Shown in pieces: positions 47,909-56,793 of a stretch of DNA of 64,000 bases (position 1 is the first letter of the stretch; each line of letters opens with the position of its first letter). Below the pieces are notes generated by a model, which was not told the origin of the DNA, did not search any database, and was given only the letters and a program-made list of their open reading frames with translations. Source of the DNA: Apibacter muscae (GTDB lineage: Bacteria; Bacteroidota; Bacteroidia; Flavobacteriales; Weeksellaceae); assembly GCF_007845635.1 (NCBI RefSeq), contig NZ_SELG01000037.1:31932-95931 (forward strand). The letters are read 5' to 3'. The position numbers and the translations under genes were made by a program.

Positions 47909-47944
47909 AAGAAGAGAAATTAAAATATTTAATTTCTCTTCTTT
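47909..47944 (-). terminator. Hairpin after transketolase
   Basis: Perfect stem AAGAAGAGAAATTAAA / TTTAATTTCTCTTCTT with a 4-nt loop, 28 nt past the transketolase stop. T tract is short in either direction. Confidence 0.65.
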
Positions 47945-47971
47945 ATATAATAAACTTATTTATAAATTTTA

Positions 47972-49999
47972 CTATCCTAAATACTCTTTGACTTGCTTAT
48001 AAACATTATCTGCTGTAAAGCCTAATTTTTCATCTAACACTGAAGCCGGCGCAGAAAAACCGAAAGATTCCAATCCCCAAATTTTGCCTTTATCTCCTAC
48101 CAAACCTAATAGATTTACAGGTAAACCAGCGGTTAAACCAAATTTCTTTTTATCATTTGGTAAAATTGATTCTTGATATTCTTTGGATTGACTTCTAAAT
48201 AATCCTTCTGAAGGTACGGAAACTATTCTCGTTCTTATACCATCTTTTTTCAAAAGTTCTGCCCCTTCTACTAGCGTAGATACTTCAGATCCTGAGGCTA
48301 ATAATATTACCTCATAATTAGCATCGTCCTGAACTATATAAGCTCCTTTTGAAGATTTTAAAGCCTCCTCATATCGATTAGATTGTGCTGGAAGATCTTT
48401 AATATTCTGACGAGAAAGTATTAGTCCGGTTGGAGTTTTTGTATTTTCCATGGCTAGTTTCCATGCAACCGTTGTTTCCTGAGCATCCGCAGGTCTTAAA
48501 ACTAACATGGAATTATGACCTTTATGATTCTGTAATTTTTCTAATAAACGTATTTGTGCTTCTTGCTCTACCGGTTCATGGGTTGGACCATCTTCTCCTA
48601 CTCTAAAGGCATCATGAGTCCAAATAAATTTTACGGGCTGTTCCATTAATGCAGCTACTCTAACTACTGGCTTCATATAGTCTGAGAAAACAAAGAAGGT
48701 TGCACAAGCCGGAATAACACCACCATGAAGACTCATTCCTACACATAAACAAGCCATAGTGAATTCAGCCACTCCTGCTTGCAAAAATGCTCCTGAAAAA
48801 TCTCCTTTTTTCATAGCTTTTGTATGCTTTAAGAATCCATCTGTTTTATCTGAGTTAGATAAATCTGCTGATGAAACTACCATATTTTCTACTTGTTGTG
48901 CTAAAGTTTCTAGCACTATAGCCGAAGCATTACGTGTTGCATTGTTAGATTTTTGTTCAATTTTACTCCAATCTATGGAAGGGGTTTGACCTGAAAACCA
49001 AAACTCTAATTTTTTAGCTAATTCTGGATTGGAAGAAACCCATTGTTCTTTTTTAGCTTTTTTATCAGCTACTATTTTAGATAATTCTTCAGCTCTTTTA
49101 GCATATAATTCTTTTACTTCTGGAAAGATCATAAATGGATGGTTAGGATCTCCTCCTAAGTTTTCAATGGTCTTTTCTATACTTGCTCCTGCTGCTGTTA
49201 GGGGTTGGCCGTGTGTAGAAACTTGATCTTCAAAAGATTTTCCATCTGCAGTTACTGCACCTTTACCCATTATGGTATGACCAATAATAAGTGTTGGTTT
49301 TTGTTTTTCTGCTTTTGCTTCTGTTAATGCTTTACGTAATTCATCAATATCATTCCCTTTTACTGAAATTACTTTCCACCCCCAGGCTACATATTTTGCT
49401 GCTACATCTTCTTCATCTACTTCTTTTACTTTAGTTGAAAGTTGTATTCCATTGGAATCATAGAACATAATTAGATTATCTAATCCTAAATGTCCTGCTA
49501 TACGACCTGCTCCTTGAGATACTTCTTCTTGAATCCCCCCGTCCGAAATAAAAGCATAGATAGTTTGATCCATGATATCTCCTACTTTAGCTTTCAAAAA
49601 TTTAGCAGCTATGGCTGCTCCTACTGCATATGCATGTCCTTGACCTAATGGACCAGAGGTATTTTCTACACCTCTTTCAACATCCAATTCTGGATGTCCG
49701 GGTGTTACACTCCCCCACTGACGAAACTGTTCTAAATCGCCCATATTATACTTACCCGCTAAAGCTAAGGTTGAATATAACATGGGAGACATATGTCCTG
49801 GATCCATAAAAAATCTATCTCTAGACTCCCATCTTGGATTCTGTGGATCGTATTCTAAAAATTCTGTATATAATAGATTGATAAAGTCAGCTCCTCCCAT
49901 GGCTCCTCCTGGGTGCCCTGATTTCGCTTTTTCTACCATTGAAGCAGCTAAAATTCTAATATTATTGGCTGCTTTGATTTGTATTTCATTACTGTTCAT
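47972..49999 (-). CDS. tkt: Transketolase
   Basis: TPP enzyme of the non-oxidative pentose phosphate pathway. Full-length, 675 residues in one chain. Visible: SGHPGGAMGGADFINLLY, FMDPGHMSPMLYS, GPLGQGHAYAVGAAIA, the TPP/Mg segment FISDGGIQEEVSQGAG with its distal Asn in MFYDSNGI, and the second-domain VGEDGPTHEPVEQ. It is the last gene of the minus arm of the sugar module, 19 nt after the ribulokinase-like gene, so it would process the pathway's pentulose phosphate. Confidence 0.97.
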   Translation of the reverse strand: MNSNEIQIKAANNIRILAASMVEKAKSGHPGGAMGGADFINLLYTEFLEYDPQNPRWESRDRFFMDPGHMSPMLYSTLALAGKYNMGDLEQFRQWGSVTPGHPELDVERGVENTSGPLGQGHAYAVGAAIAAKFLKAKVGDIMDQTIYAFISDGGIQEEVSQGAGRIAGHLGLDNLIMFYDSNGIQLSTKVKEVDEEDVAAKYVAWGWKVISVKGNDIDELRKALTEAKAEKQKPTLIIGHTIMGKGAVTADGKSFEDQVSTHGQPLTAAGASIEKTIENLGGDPNHPFMIFPEVKELYAKRAEELSKIVADKKAKKEQWVSSNPELAKKLEFWFSGQTPSIDWSKIEQKSNNATRNASAIVLETLAQQVENMVVSSADLSNSDKTDGFLKHTKAMKKGDFSGAFLQAGVAEFTMACLCVGMSLHGGVIPACATFFVFSDYMKPVVRVAALMEQPVKFIWTHDAFRVGEDGPTHEPVEQEAQIRLLEKLQNHKGHNSMLVLRPADAQETTVAWKLAMENTKTPTGLILSRQNIKDLPAQSNRYEEALKSSKGAYIVQDDANYEVILLASGSEVSTLVEGAELLKKDGIRTRIVSVPSEGLFRSQSKEYQESILPNDKKKFGLTAGLPVNLLGLVGDKGKIWGLESFGFSAPASVLDEKLGFTADNVYKQVKEYLG

Positions 50000-50018
50000 T
50001 TCTTTATTTTATTTTTAA

Positions 50019-51692
50019 TTAAAATTTATCTTTTACAGCTTCTTCTTTTATTTTTTTTAATCGGCTCATAACTTGATTTTCTCCTGTTCCAAAATAGTCA
50101 TGAAGAATAAGATATTCTTTATACAATTGATCGTATTTAAGGGATCTACTTTCATGAGGTTTGTATACATTCGGTACTTTACTTCCCATTGCTTCAGATG
50201 CTTCTTCAATGGTTTCATAACAACCGGCTGCTACTGCCCCGTATATCGCAGAACCTAAAGCACCCACCATGGTAGCTTCTGTAATAGATAAAGGAATCCT
50301 AGTTACATCACTTAATAACTGCATTAACCATTTGTTTTTTAATAATCCACCGGCAGCCACAATTTCCTTAATTTCCACCCCATGTACTTTCATAGTCTCT
50401 ATGATTTTCCTAGCTCCAAAAGCACAACTTTCCATTAAAGCTCTATAAATATCTTCCGGTCGTGTTGTTAAGGTTTGTCCCAAAATCATTCCTGATAAAT
50501 TGTGATCACATAATATTGATCTATTCCCGTTATGCCAATCTAAGGCAATTAATCCATGTTGACCGATTTCCTGAACTGCTGCTTTTTTGGTTAAATAATT
50601 ATGTAAGCTTAAGCCTTGTTCTTCTGCTTCTTTTTTATATTCTTCGGTGACTCCATTTTTAATAAACCAAGCCAAAATATCTCCAAAGGCTGATTGTCCT
50701 GCCTCAAAACACCAAAGTCCGTCAGCAATTCCACCATAAGTGATACCTAACATCCCAGGAACTTCTTTAAATTCTGGCCCTGAAACTATATAGCAAGCGG
50801 AAGTCCCTAAAATAGCGGTCATTATTCCAGGTTTCACGGCTTGAATAGCTGCTGCGGTAACATGCGCATCAATATTACCTACGGAAACTGAAATTCCCGG
50901 ATTAATTCCTAACCACTCGGCCATTTTTGGCGTTAATTCTCCGGCTTTAGAACCTAAGGGTTGTATAGGTCCCGACATTTTATCTTTATAAACATTCCCA
51001 AACCCTGGGGAAACCGCTTCTAAATATTCTGCATCTGGATATTTATCGTCTTGATAATGTCTTTTAAATCCTGAGTCTGCACCTGCATAAACTAACTTAC
51101 CGGTTAATAACCAATTGATCCAATCTAGTGCGTTAACAAAAAAGGAGGCTTTATCGTAAACTTCTCTATCTTTCTCAAATGTTTCTAATACTTTAGGCAA
51201 TAACAATTCTGAGGATAGCAATCCTCCATATCGTGGAAGCCATGATTCATTTCTCTCTTGGGCTACCTTTAGTAATCGATGCGCTTGTTCATTCCCTCCG
51301 TGATGTTTCCATAATTTTGCATAGGCATGCGGACGATGGGTAAATTCTGGGTATTCACATAAAGGTATTCCTTTATCATCCGTTGCTAAGACGGTGGAAG
51401 ATGTAAAGTCTATTCCTATGCCTATAATGTGCCTAACAACAACACCGGAATTTGACACCGCTTCTCTTACTGATTTTTGAAATGCCTCTAAATAATCTGC
51501 AGGAACTTGAAGTGCGAAATCTGGAGGCAATACTTCGCCTTTACTCGCTGTAAGGTGTGTATCCATTACTCCGTGCTTATATACTTCTGATGCAGTTCCT
51601 TTTTCAAATCCATCACTTACTCTTACTACTGTACTTCGTACAGATAAGGTTCCAAAATCAACTCCAATTATATACTTGTCTGGTTGTACCAT
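50019..51692 (-). CDS. araB: L-ribulokinase-like FGGY kinase
   Basis: Phosphorylates a pentulose (L-ribulose in the AraB prototype) or possibly a pentitol. 557 residues, the length of AraB. N-terminal ATPase motif YIIGVDFGTLSVRSTVVRVS, ribulokinase-typical GIGIDFTSSTVLATD, GNIDAHVTAAAIQAV, and the C-terminal MVGALGSAIYGAV. araA and araD are missing nearby. E. coli AraB also accepts ribitol and L-arabitol, which would fit the GpsA-like dehydrogenase encoded 14 nt upstream. The symbol reflects family, not proven substrate. Confidence 0.8.
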   Translation of the reverse strand: MVQPDKYIIGVDFGTLSVRSTVVRVSDGFEKGTASEVYKHGVMDTHLTASKGEVLPPDFALQVPADYLEAFQKSVREAVSNSGVVVRHIIGIGIDFTSSTVLATDDKGIPLCEYPEFTHRPHAYAKLWKHHGGNEQAHRLLKVAQERNESWLPRYGGLLSSELLLPKVLETFEKDREVYDKASFFVNALDWINWLLTGKLVYAGADSGFKRHYQDDKYPDAEYLEAVSPGFGNVYKDKMSGPIQPLGSKAGELTPKMAEWLGINPGISVSVGNIDAHVTAAAIQAVKPGIMTAILGTSACYIVSGPEFKEVPGMLGITYGGIADGLWCFEAGQSAFGDILAWFIKNGVTEEYKKEAEEQGLSLHNYLTKKAAVQEIGQHGLIALDWHNGNRSILCDHNLSGMILGQTLTTRPEDIYRALMESCAFGARKIIETMKVHGVEIKEIVAAGGLLKNKWLMQLLSDVTRIPLSITEATMVGALGSAIYGAVAAGCYETIEEASEAMGSKVPNVYKPHESRSLKYDQLYKEYLILHDYFGTGENQVMSRLKKIKEEAVKDKF

Positions 51693-51706
51693 TTTCGTGT
51701 ATTAAC

Positions 51707-52780
51707 TTATTTTTCTCCGTCAAAAAATTTCTCCCAAGGCATATTTAATGGTTGATCATTCACTATAATATCATACAAATGTCTTAGTAATGGAAAATCT
51801 GATTCTTTTATAATTCCTCTTTTTGTTAATGGTTCCATGGCGCCCCCAATAACTCTAATGGCAGCCACACCTTCCATTGTAACTCCTTTCATATAATTAT
51901 CTCTTACTTCTGAAAATGGTATGCCAGCACCTACGTAACGTCCAGCCTTTACATTTCTTCCTCCCATAGAAGTTACAAACATATCTCCTGAACCTACTAG
52001 TAAATGGCGGGGACTTAAGGTTTTATTATCAGATAAAAGTTGCATAAATTGAGTTAATTCAACTTGCCCTTGTGCAAATACTGCTGATCCGTAGTTGAAT
52101 CTTACGTATCTATCGTTTTCTTCTTTATTTTTATCTCTTATACCCTCATTAAAACCAGCGGCAAAAGCATAGATATTTTTTGTTGCTGCTGCAACTTCCA
52201 TACCTACAAAATCAGTAGATGTCCAAACATGATAATAATCGGTTCGGAACATATGCGCCAATTTATCTAAGGATTCTTGATCTTCTCCACAAAAAACAAC
52301 ACAAGTATCTCTCTTCACTGCAACTTCACCTGCAATTGATGGACCTACTACAGCTGACCATGTCACTGAATCCACCAAGTCTTTGGTAAAGTATTTTTTT
52401 ATAATATCTGGTAATATATATAGATTTCCATCCTCGTCTGCTTGCATACCTTTGGTAATGGAAAGAACCATCATTCCTGGCTTAACTACTTTTGCCAATT
52501 GTTCACCAACCCAATCTACTCCAAAAGAATTTACTCCAGACATTGCAACATCTGCACCTTCAAAAGCTTCTTCTATTTCTTCCAATTGATAAGCTTTTAC
52601 AGTCGATGGGATTTTTAGTCCTAAGTTGGGGTGTATTCCTGTTTTTTTTATTGAGTCTATAATGTCTCTATCTAAATGTGTACCTACTAAATGCACTTCA
52701 TGTCCATTTTCTGCTAGAGGAAATGTTAACGCTGTTGCCATTATTCCTGAACCTAGTACTGCAATTTTTGATTTATTCAT
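51707..52780 (-). CDS. GpsA-like NAD(P)-dependent polyol/glycerol phosphate dehydrogenase
   Basis: 358 residues from the ATG at 52780 (MNKSKIAVLGSGIMATALTF); an upstream ATG at 52804 would add eight polar residues. Rossmann motif GSGIMATA, catalytic lysines in LSITKGMQ and ATKNIYAFAAGF, and the phosphate-binding Arg-Asn in SMGGRN match glycerol-3-phosphate dehydrogenase. It differs from true GpsA in the substrate loops and is locked in an operon with a ribulokinase-like kinase and transketolase. I infer oxidation of a pentitol or tetritol phosphate; plain GpsA remains the alternative. Confidence 0.72.
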   Translation of the reverse strand: MNKSKIAVLGSGIMATALTFPLAENGHEVHLVGTHLDRDIIDSIKKTGIHPNLGLKIPSTVKAYQLEEIEEAFEGADVAMSGVNSFGVDWVGEQLAKVVKPGMMVLSITKGMQADEDGNLYILPDIIKKYFTKDLVDSVTWSAVVGPSIAGEVAVKRDTCVVFCGEDQESLDKLAHMFRTDYYHVWTSTDFVGMEVAAATKNIYAFAAGFNEGIRDKNKEENDRYVRFNYGSAVFAQGQVELTQFMQLLSDNKTLSPRHLLVGSGDMFVTSMGGRNVKAGRYVGAGIPFSEVRDNYMKGVTMEGVAAIRVIGGAMEPLTKRGIIKESDFPLLRHLYDIIVNDQPLNMPWEKFFDGEK

Positions 52781-52824
52781 ATTTATAGTTTCTTTTTCTT
52801 TCATTTTAATACGGATTTATAACA

Positions 52825-52832
52825 CAAAAATA
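52825..52832 (-). promoter_or_regulatory. Candidate -7 element for the minus arm of the sugar module
   Basis: TATTTTTG on the minus strand fits TAnnTTTG, 45 nt before the ATG at 52780. No clear -33 TTG. Confidence 0.4.
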
Positions 52833-53549
52833 ATCAATTAAAAATATTTTCATTGCTTTTTATTATTTAAATGTTTGATTTTTATTCATATTTTTTTTAT
52901 AAATTAATATACATAGCAATTATGCAATCATTCGAAACTAACTCTTTAATATATTCGTATTGGTTTCGTTTTCAAAAGATCTCAAAAATATTATTTAAGA
53001 TGATGACTTGATTTCATTAAAATTTTTTCTATTTCTTTGTTAAATAAGAATATTCTTATAATTATATACTTTTAATTATTATATAAAACACTAGCCTTTC
53101 CTTTATTTATAAAACTTTCAATAGTTTTACAATATTGATACAATCCTATAGTAAACCCTATATCATTAAAATTGATGTTTAATTTAAATAAATTATTGTA
53201 ATTTATTTTATAATATTTATAAAAATTTACAATTCATAATAAAGTTTATCTAGATACTTTCCTACTCTTAACAATTAACTATAAGTTATCTTTCTTCTAT
53301 CTATTGTTTAATATTTCATAAACTGCAATAGCATATTTTTCAACCATTTGACTTTGAAAAGTTATCCAATAATTTATAAAATATCCATCAACATCAGCAA
53401 ATATTTAGAGATAATTTTTAATTTACCTCTCTTTGTCTACTATATAAAAAAACTAAGATAAGGTCAATATATCACATTATAAACTTTCAATTCGAAATCA
53501 AATAAAATTAAAATGTGTAAATTTTAAATAAATAAATTTCGTTTTATAA
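52833..53549. other. About 720-bp divergent intergenic region of the sugar module
   Basis: Extremely AT-rich, no intact gene and no encoded regulator. A minus-strand stretch of 35 open codons around 53306-53410 reads FADVDGYFINYWITFQSQ, then MVEKYAIAVYEILNNR and a stop. It has better than random composition and may be a gene remnant. It must contain the control region for both arms. Confidence 0.45.
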
Positions 53550-53580
53550 TTGTTTAATTTCGATTAAGTCGATATATTTG
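53550..53580 (+). promoter_or_regulatory. Promoter of the tandem FGGY kinase operon
   Basis: TTG at 53550-53552, a 20-nt spacer, TATATTTG at 53573-53580. One of the best matches in the window. It includes the TTG at 53578, ruling that codon out as a start and supporting ATG 53611. Confidence 0.72.
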
Positions 53581-53610
53581 TTAGAACTAAAACCCAAAAA
53601 ATTTTTAATC

Positions 53611-55185
53611 ATGAATTCAAAAAAAAGTACGGAAGGACCTTTGGTTATTTCCATTGATTCTTCTACAACTTCAACAAAGGCTATTGTAGTGGATGTAACC
53701 GGATATGTATGGGAGACGTCTAAGAGAAATATTCAACTTCATACTCCAGCCATGGATTTCTATGAACATAATCCTATTCGTTGGTGGGAAACAACGAAAG
53801 CCTGTGTAGGGGAAGTGTTATCGAAGCTATCAACGAAGGATAGAGATAGAGTTTCCGCTATTGGTATTACCCATCAAAGGGAAAGCTTTGCGCCCTTTGA
53901 TAAAGATGGAAAACCATTAAGAAATGGAATTCTTTGGTTAGACGGAAGAGCGACTAAACAAATCCGCGCCTATGGCTCTGCTCATATTCATGATCTTTCT
54001 GGAAAGCCTCCAGGTGTAACTCCTGGTATTTATAAAATGGCTTGGGTAAAAGAGAATGAAACTGAAATTTTCAAAGAAGCTTATAAAGTTGTAGATGTAT
54101 TATCTTATATCACTTGGAACCTAACCGGTAGATGGGCATCATCAGTAGCAGCCGCAGATTCACTAGGTCTTTTAGATATTAGAAATTTTGATTATAGTGA
54201 TGAATTATTAGCTATTGCAGGAGTAAGACGAGATCAAATGGCAGAATTAGTTCCTCCCGCAGAAGTTATTGAAATGCTAAAACCTGAATTGGTTGCTGAG
54301 TGGAATTTGTCTAAATCAATTCCAATCATTGCAGGTTTGGGTGATGGTCAGGCAGCAGGAATAGGGGCAGCAGCCGTATCTCCAGATGTTGCTTTCTTAA
54401 ATATGGGAACTGCTGTAAATGCTGGGGTGGAAAGCCCTATTTACAAATGCGACCCTGTTTTTAGAACTCATGTTTCTGGAATAAAGGGAAATTTTGTATT
54501 TGAGGTTTTACAATCTTCCGGTTCTTACTTAGCGGGTTGGTTCCGTCAATCTTTAGGAGATCCTAAATTATTAGGAGAGCCTGATCTAAAATTAGATCAA
54601 GAAGCTTCAAAAATTCCTCCTGGTTGTGAAGGTTTAGTTACACTTCCTTATTGGAATGCAGTTCAAAGCCCTTATTGGGATCCGGTGGCTAGAGGGGCTG
54701 TGGTTGGCTGGAGAGGAACCCATTCCAGGGCTCATATGTATCGTTCTATTTTAGAATCTATAGGTTTTGAAATGAAATTAAATTTAGAGTCTATTCAGAA
54801 GGGTACAGGAATAAGACTTCAATCGGTACGAGCCATGGGTGGAGGAACTCGTTCTAAGTTATGGAGACAAATTATGGCTGATATAATAGGAATCCCAATT
54901 ACTGTTTGTTTGGAAGATGAGATATCCGCCCTAGGTGCCGCTGTATTAGCGATGGCAGGTATAAAGGCTCATGGCTCTCATGATGTAGCGAATGCTGCTA
55001 AACATATGGCAAATTTTGGTGATACTATTGAACCCAACCTTGAACAATCTCAGATTTACAATGAAGTTGCAGGTATCCAACGTCAATTATATCCACAGTT
55101 AAAAGATGTTTTTGAACAGCTTCATGCATTATCAGAAAAATACCCATCCGCAACTAAACCAGAATCTCCCAAAGCAGAACTTTAA
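53611..55185 (+). CDS. FGGY-family carbohydrate kinase (xylulokinase-like), copy 1
   Basis: 524 residues from ATG 53611 (MNSKKSTEGPLVISIDSSTTSTKA). N-terminal phosphate-1 motif IDSSTTSTKA, then GITHQRESFAPFDKDGKP and NGILWLDGRATKQIR of the substrate domain. The C-terminal domain has AMGGGTRSKLWRQIMADI and ISALGAAVLAMAG. Most like D-xylulose or related pentulose kinases, but the catalytic surroundings differ enough that the sugar is open. Followed 22 nt later by a close paralog. Confidence 0.82.
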   Translation: MNSKKSTEGPLVISIDSSTTSTKAIVVDVTGYVWETSKRNIQLHTPAMDFYEHNPIRWWETTKACVGEVLSKLSTKDRDRVSAIGITHQRESFAPFDKDGKPLRNGILWLDGRATKQIRAYGSAHIHDLSGKPPGVTPGIYKMAWVKENETEIFKEAYKVVDVLSYITWNLTGRWASSVAAADSLGLLDIRNFDYSDELLAIAGVRRDQMAELVPPAEVIEMLKPELVAEWNLSKSIPIIAGLGDGQAAGIGAAAVSPDVAFLNMGTAVNAGVESPIYKCDPVFRTHVSGIKGNFVFEVLQSSGSYLAGWFRQSLGDPKLLGEPDLKLDQEASKIPPGCEGLVTLPYWNAVQSPYWDPVARGAVVGWRGTHSRAHMYRSILESIGFEMKLNLESIQKGTGIRLQSVRAMGGGTRSKLWRQIMADIIGIPITVCLEDEISALGAAVLAMAGIKAHGSHDVANAAKHMANFGDTIEPNLEQSQIYNEVAGIQRQLYPQLKDVFEQLHALSEKYPSATKPESPKAEL

Positions 55186-55207
55186 TTAACACCTAAAAAA
55201 TAATATT

Positions 55208-56767
55208 ATGAATTCAGAAGGACCTTTAGTTATAGCCATAGATTCGTCTACCACAGCAACTAAAGCAATTATAGTAGATGCCTCAGGACAAGTCCTACAA
55301 ACGGCTAAAAATAACATACAACTGCATACACCAGCCATAGATTTTTATGAACATAATCCTATTCGTTGGTGGGAAACTACAAGAGATAGTATTGCAGAAG
55401 CTGTTTCTAAATTATCTCCTAAAGATAGAGAACGTATACAAGCTATAGGAATTACTCACCAAAGAGAAAGTTTTGCTTGTTTTGATAAAGAGGGAAAACC
55501 TATTAGAAATGGAATTCTTTGGTTGGATGCACGTGCTACTAAGCAAATACAAAAATATGGTTCCGATCATATTCACAATCTTTCGGGAAAACCACCGGGA
55601 GAACCACCTGCCATTTATAAATTGGCATGGTTGAAAGAAAATGAACCTGAAACTTTAGAAAAAGCATATAAAATCGTTGATGTACATGGATATATTACTT
55701 GGAATATGACGGGAGAATGGATCTCTTCTGAAGCCTGTGCAGATACCTTAGGATTATTTGATATTCGTAAACGAACCTTTAGTGATGAGTTAATGAATAT
55801 CGCAGGAGTAAATCGTGAGCAAATGTCTGATTTAAAAGCTCCCGGGGAGGTTATGGGTATGTTGAAACAGGAATTAGTTTCTGCTTGGGGTCTATCTAAA
55901 TCCATTCCGGTTATAGCAGGAGCCGGTGATGGTATGGCAGCTGGAATAGGAGCAGCAGTTGTAACTCCTAATATCGCATATCTTAACTTGGGCACTGCAG
56001 TAGTAGCAGGAGTTCAAAGCGCTGAATATAAATACAGCCCTGTATTTCGTAACTATGTAGCCGGGATACCGGGAAACTTTATATTTGAAGTCGTACAACA
56101 TTCTGGAGCCTATTTAGCAGGCTGGTTTCGTCAAGCCTTAGGAGATCCAAAATTGCTAGGAGAACCTGATATTCGTTTAGACGAAAAAGCGGAAAAAATT
56201 CCTCCGGGTTGTGAAGGTTTAGTAACACTTCCTTATTGGAATGCGGTACAAAGCCCTTATTGGGATCCTGTAGCTAGAGGAGCAGTCGTGGGTTGGAGAG
56301 GAACCCATTCAAGAGCTCATATGTATCGTTCTATTTTAGAAGCGATAACTTATGAAATACAAATGAATCTTTCTTATCTTCAAAAAGAAACAGGAGTATC
56401 CCTTACTTCTTTACGAATCATGGGAGGAGGAACAAGATCAAAATTATGGAGACAAATGGTGGCTGATATTACCGGTATTCCTATTACTATTTGTTTAGAA
56501 GATGAGATATCTGCTTTGGGTGCAGCGATTCAAGCTATGGCACATACCGGAGTATTTGGAACCCAAGATATAGCAGTAGCTTCCAAAAAAATGGCACGAT
56601 TTGGAGATACTTTAGAGCCTAATTTAGAAAAGAATAAAATTTATTTAGAAGTTGCTGAAGTTCAACGTCAGTTATACCCGCAATTAAAAGATATTTTTAA
56701 ACAATTGAATGTTTTGTCAGAAAAATATCCGGGTGTAAAACCTGAATCACCAAAATCTGAGTTATAA
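55208..56767 (+). CDS. FGGY-family carbohydrate kinase (xylulokinase-like), copy 2
   Basis: 519 residues, tandem paralog of the gene before it. Long blocks are identical in protein, such as PPGCEGLVTLPYWNAVQSPY and WDPVARGAVVGWRGTHSR, while third codon positions have diverged, so the duplication is not recent or is kept by selection. Differences cluster in the substrate region (RAYGSAHIHDLSGKPPGVTP versus QKYGSDHIHNLSGKPPGEPP, and SVAAADS versus SEACADT), which may give different substrate preference or a heteromeric kinase. A GpsA-like gene follows 26 nt later. Confidence 0.82.
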   Translation: MNSEGPLVIAIDSSTTATKAIIVDASGQVLQTAKNNIQLHTPAIDFYEHNPIRWWETTRDSIAEAVSKLSPKDRERIQAIGITHQRESFACFDKEGKPIRNGILWLDARATKQIQKYGSDHIHNLSGKPPGEPPAIYKLAWLKENEPETLEKAYKIVDVHGYITWNMTGEWISSEACADTLGLFDIRKRTFSDELMNIAGVNREQMSDLKAPGEVMGMLKQELVSAWGLSKSIPVIAGAGDGMAAGIGAAVVTPNIAYLNLGTAVVAGVQSAEYKYSPVFRNYVAGIPGNFIFEVVQHSGAYLAGWFRQALGDPKLLGEPDIRLDEKAEKIPPGCEGLVTLPYWNAVQSPYWDPVARGAVVGWRGTHSRAHMYRSILEAITYEIQMNLSYLQKETGVSLTSLRIMGGGTRSKLWRQMVADITGIPITICLEDEISALGAAIQAMAHTGVFGTQDIAVASKKMARFGDTLEPNLEKNKIYLEVAEVQRQLYPQLKDIFKQLNVLSEKYPGVKPESPKSEL

Positions 56768-56793
56768 AAAATTATTGATAAAAAATTAATCAT

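Noticed and set aside
55615..55995. 126-codon minus-strand frame inside the second FGGY kinase
   Set aside because: Shadow of a conserved kinase; no promoter and no homology pattern visible.
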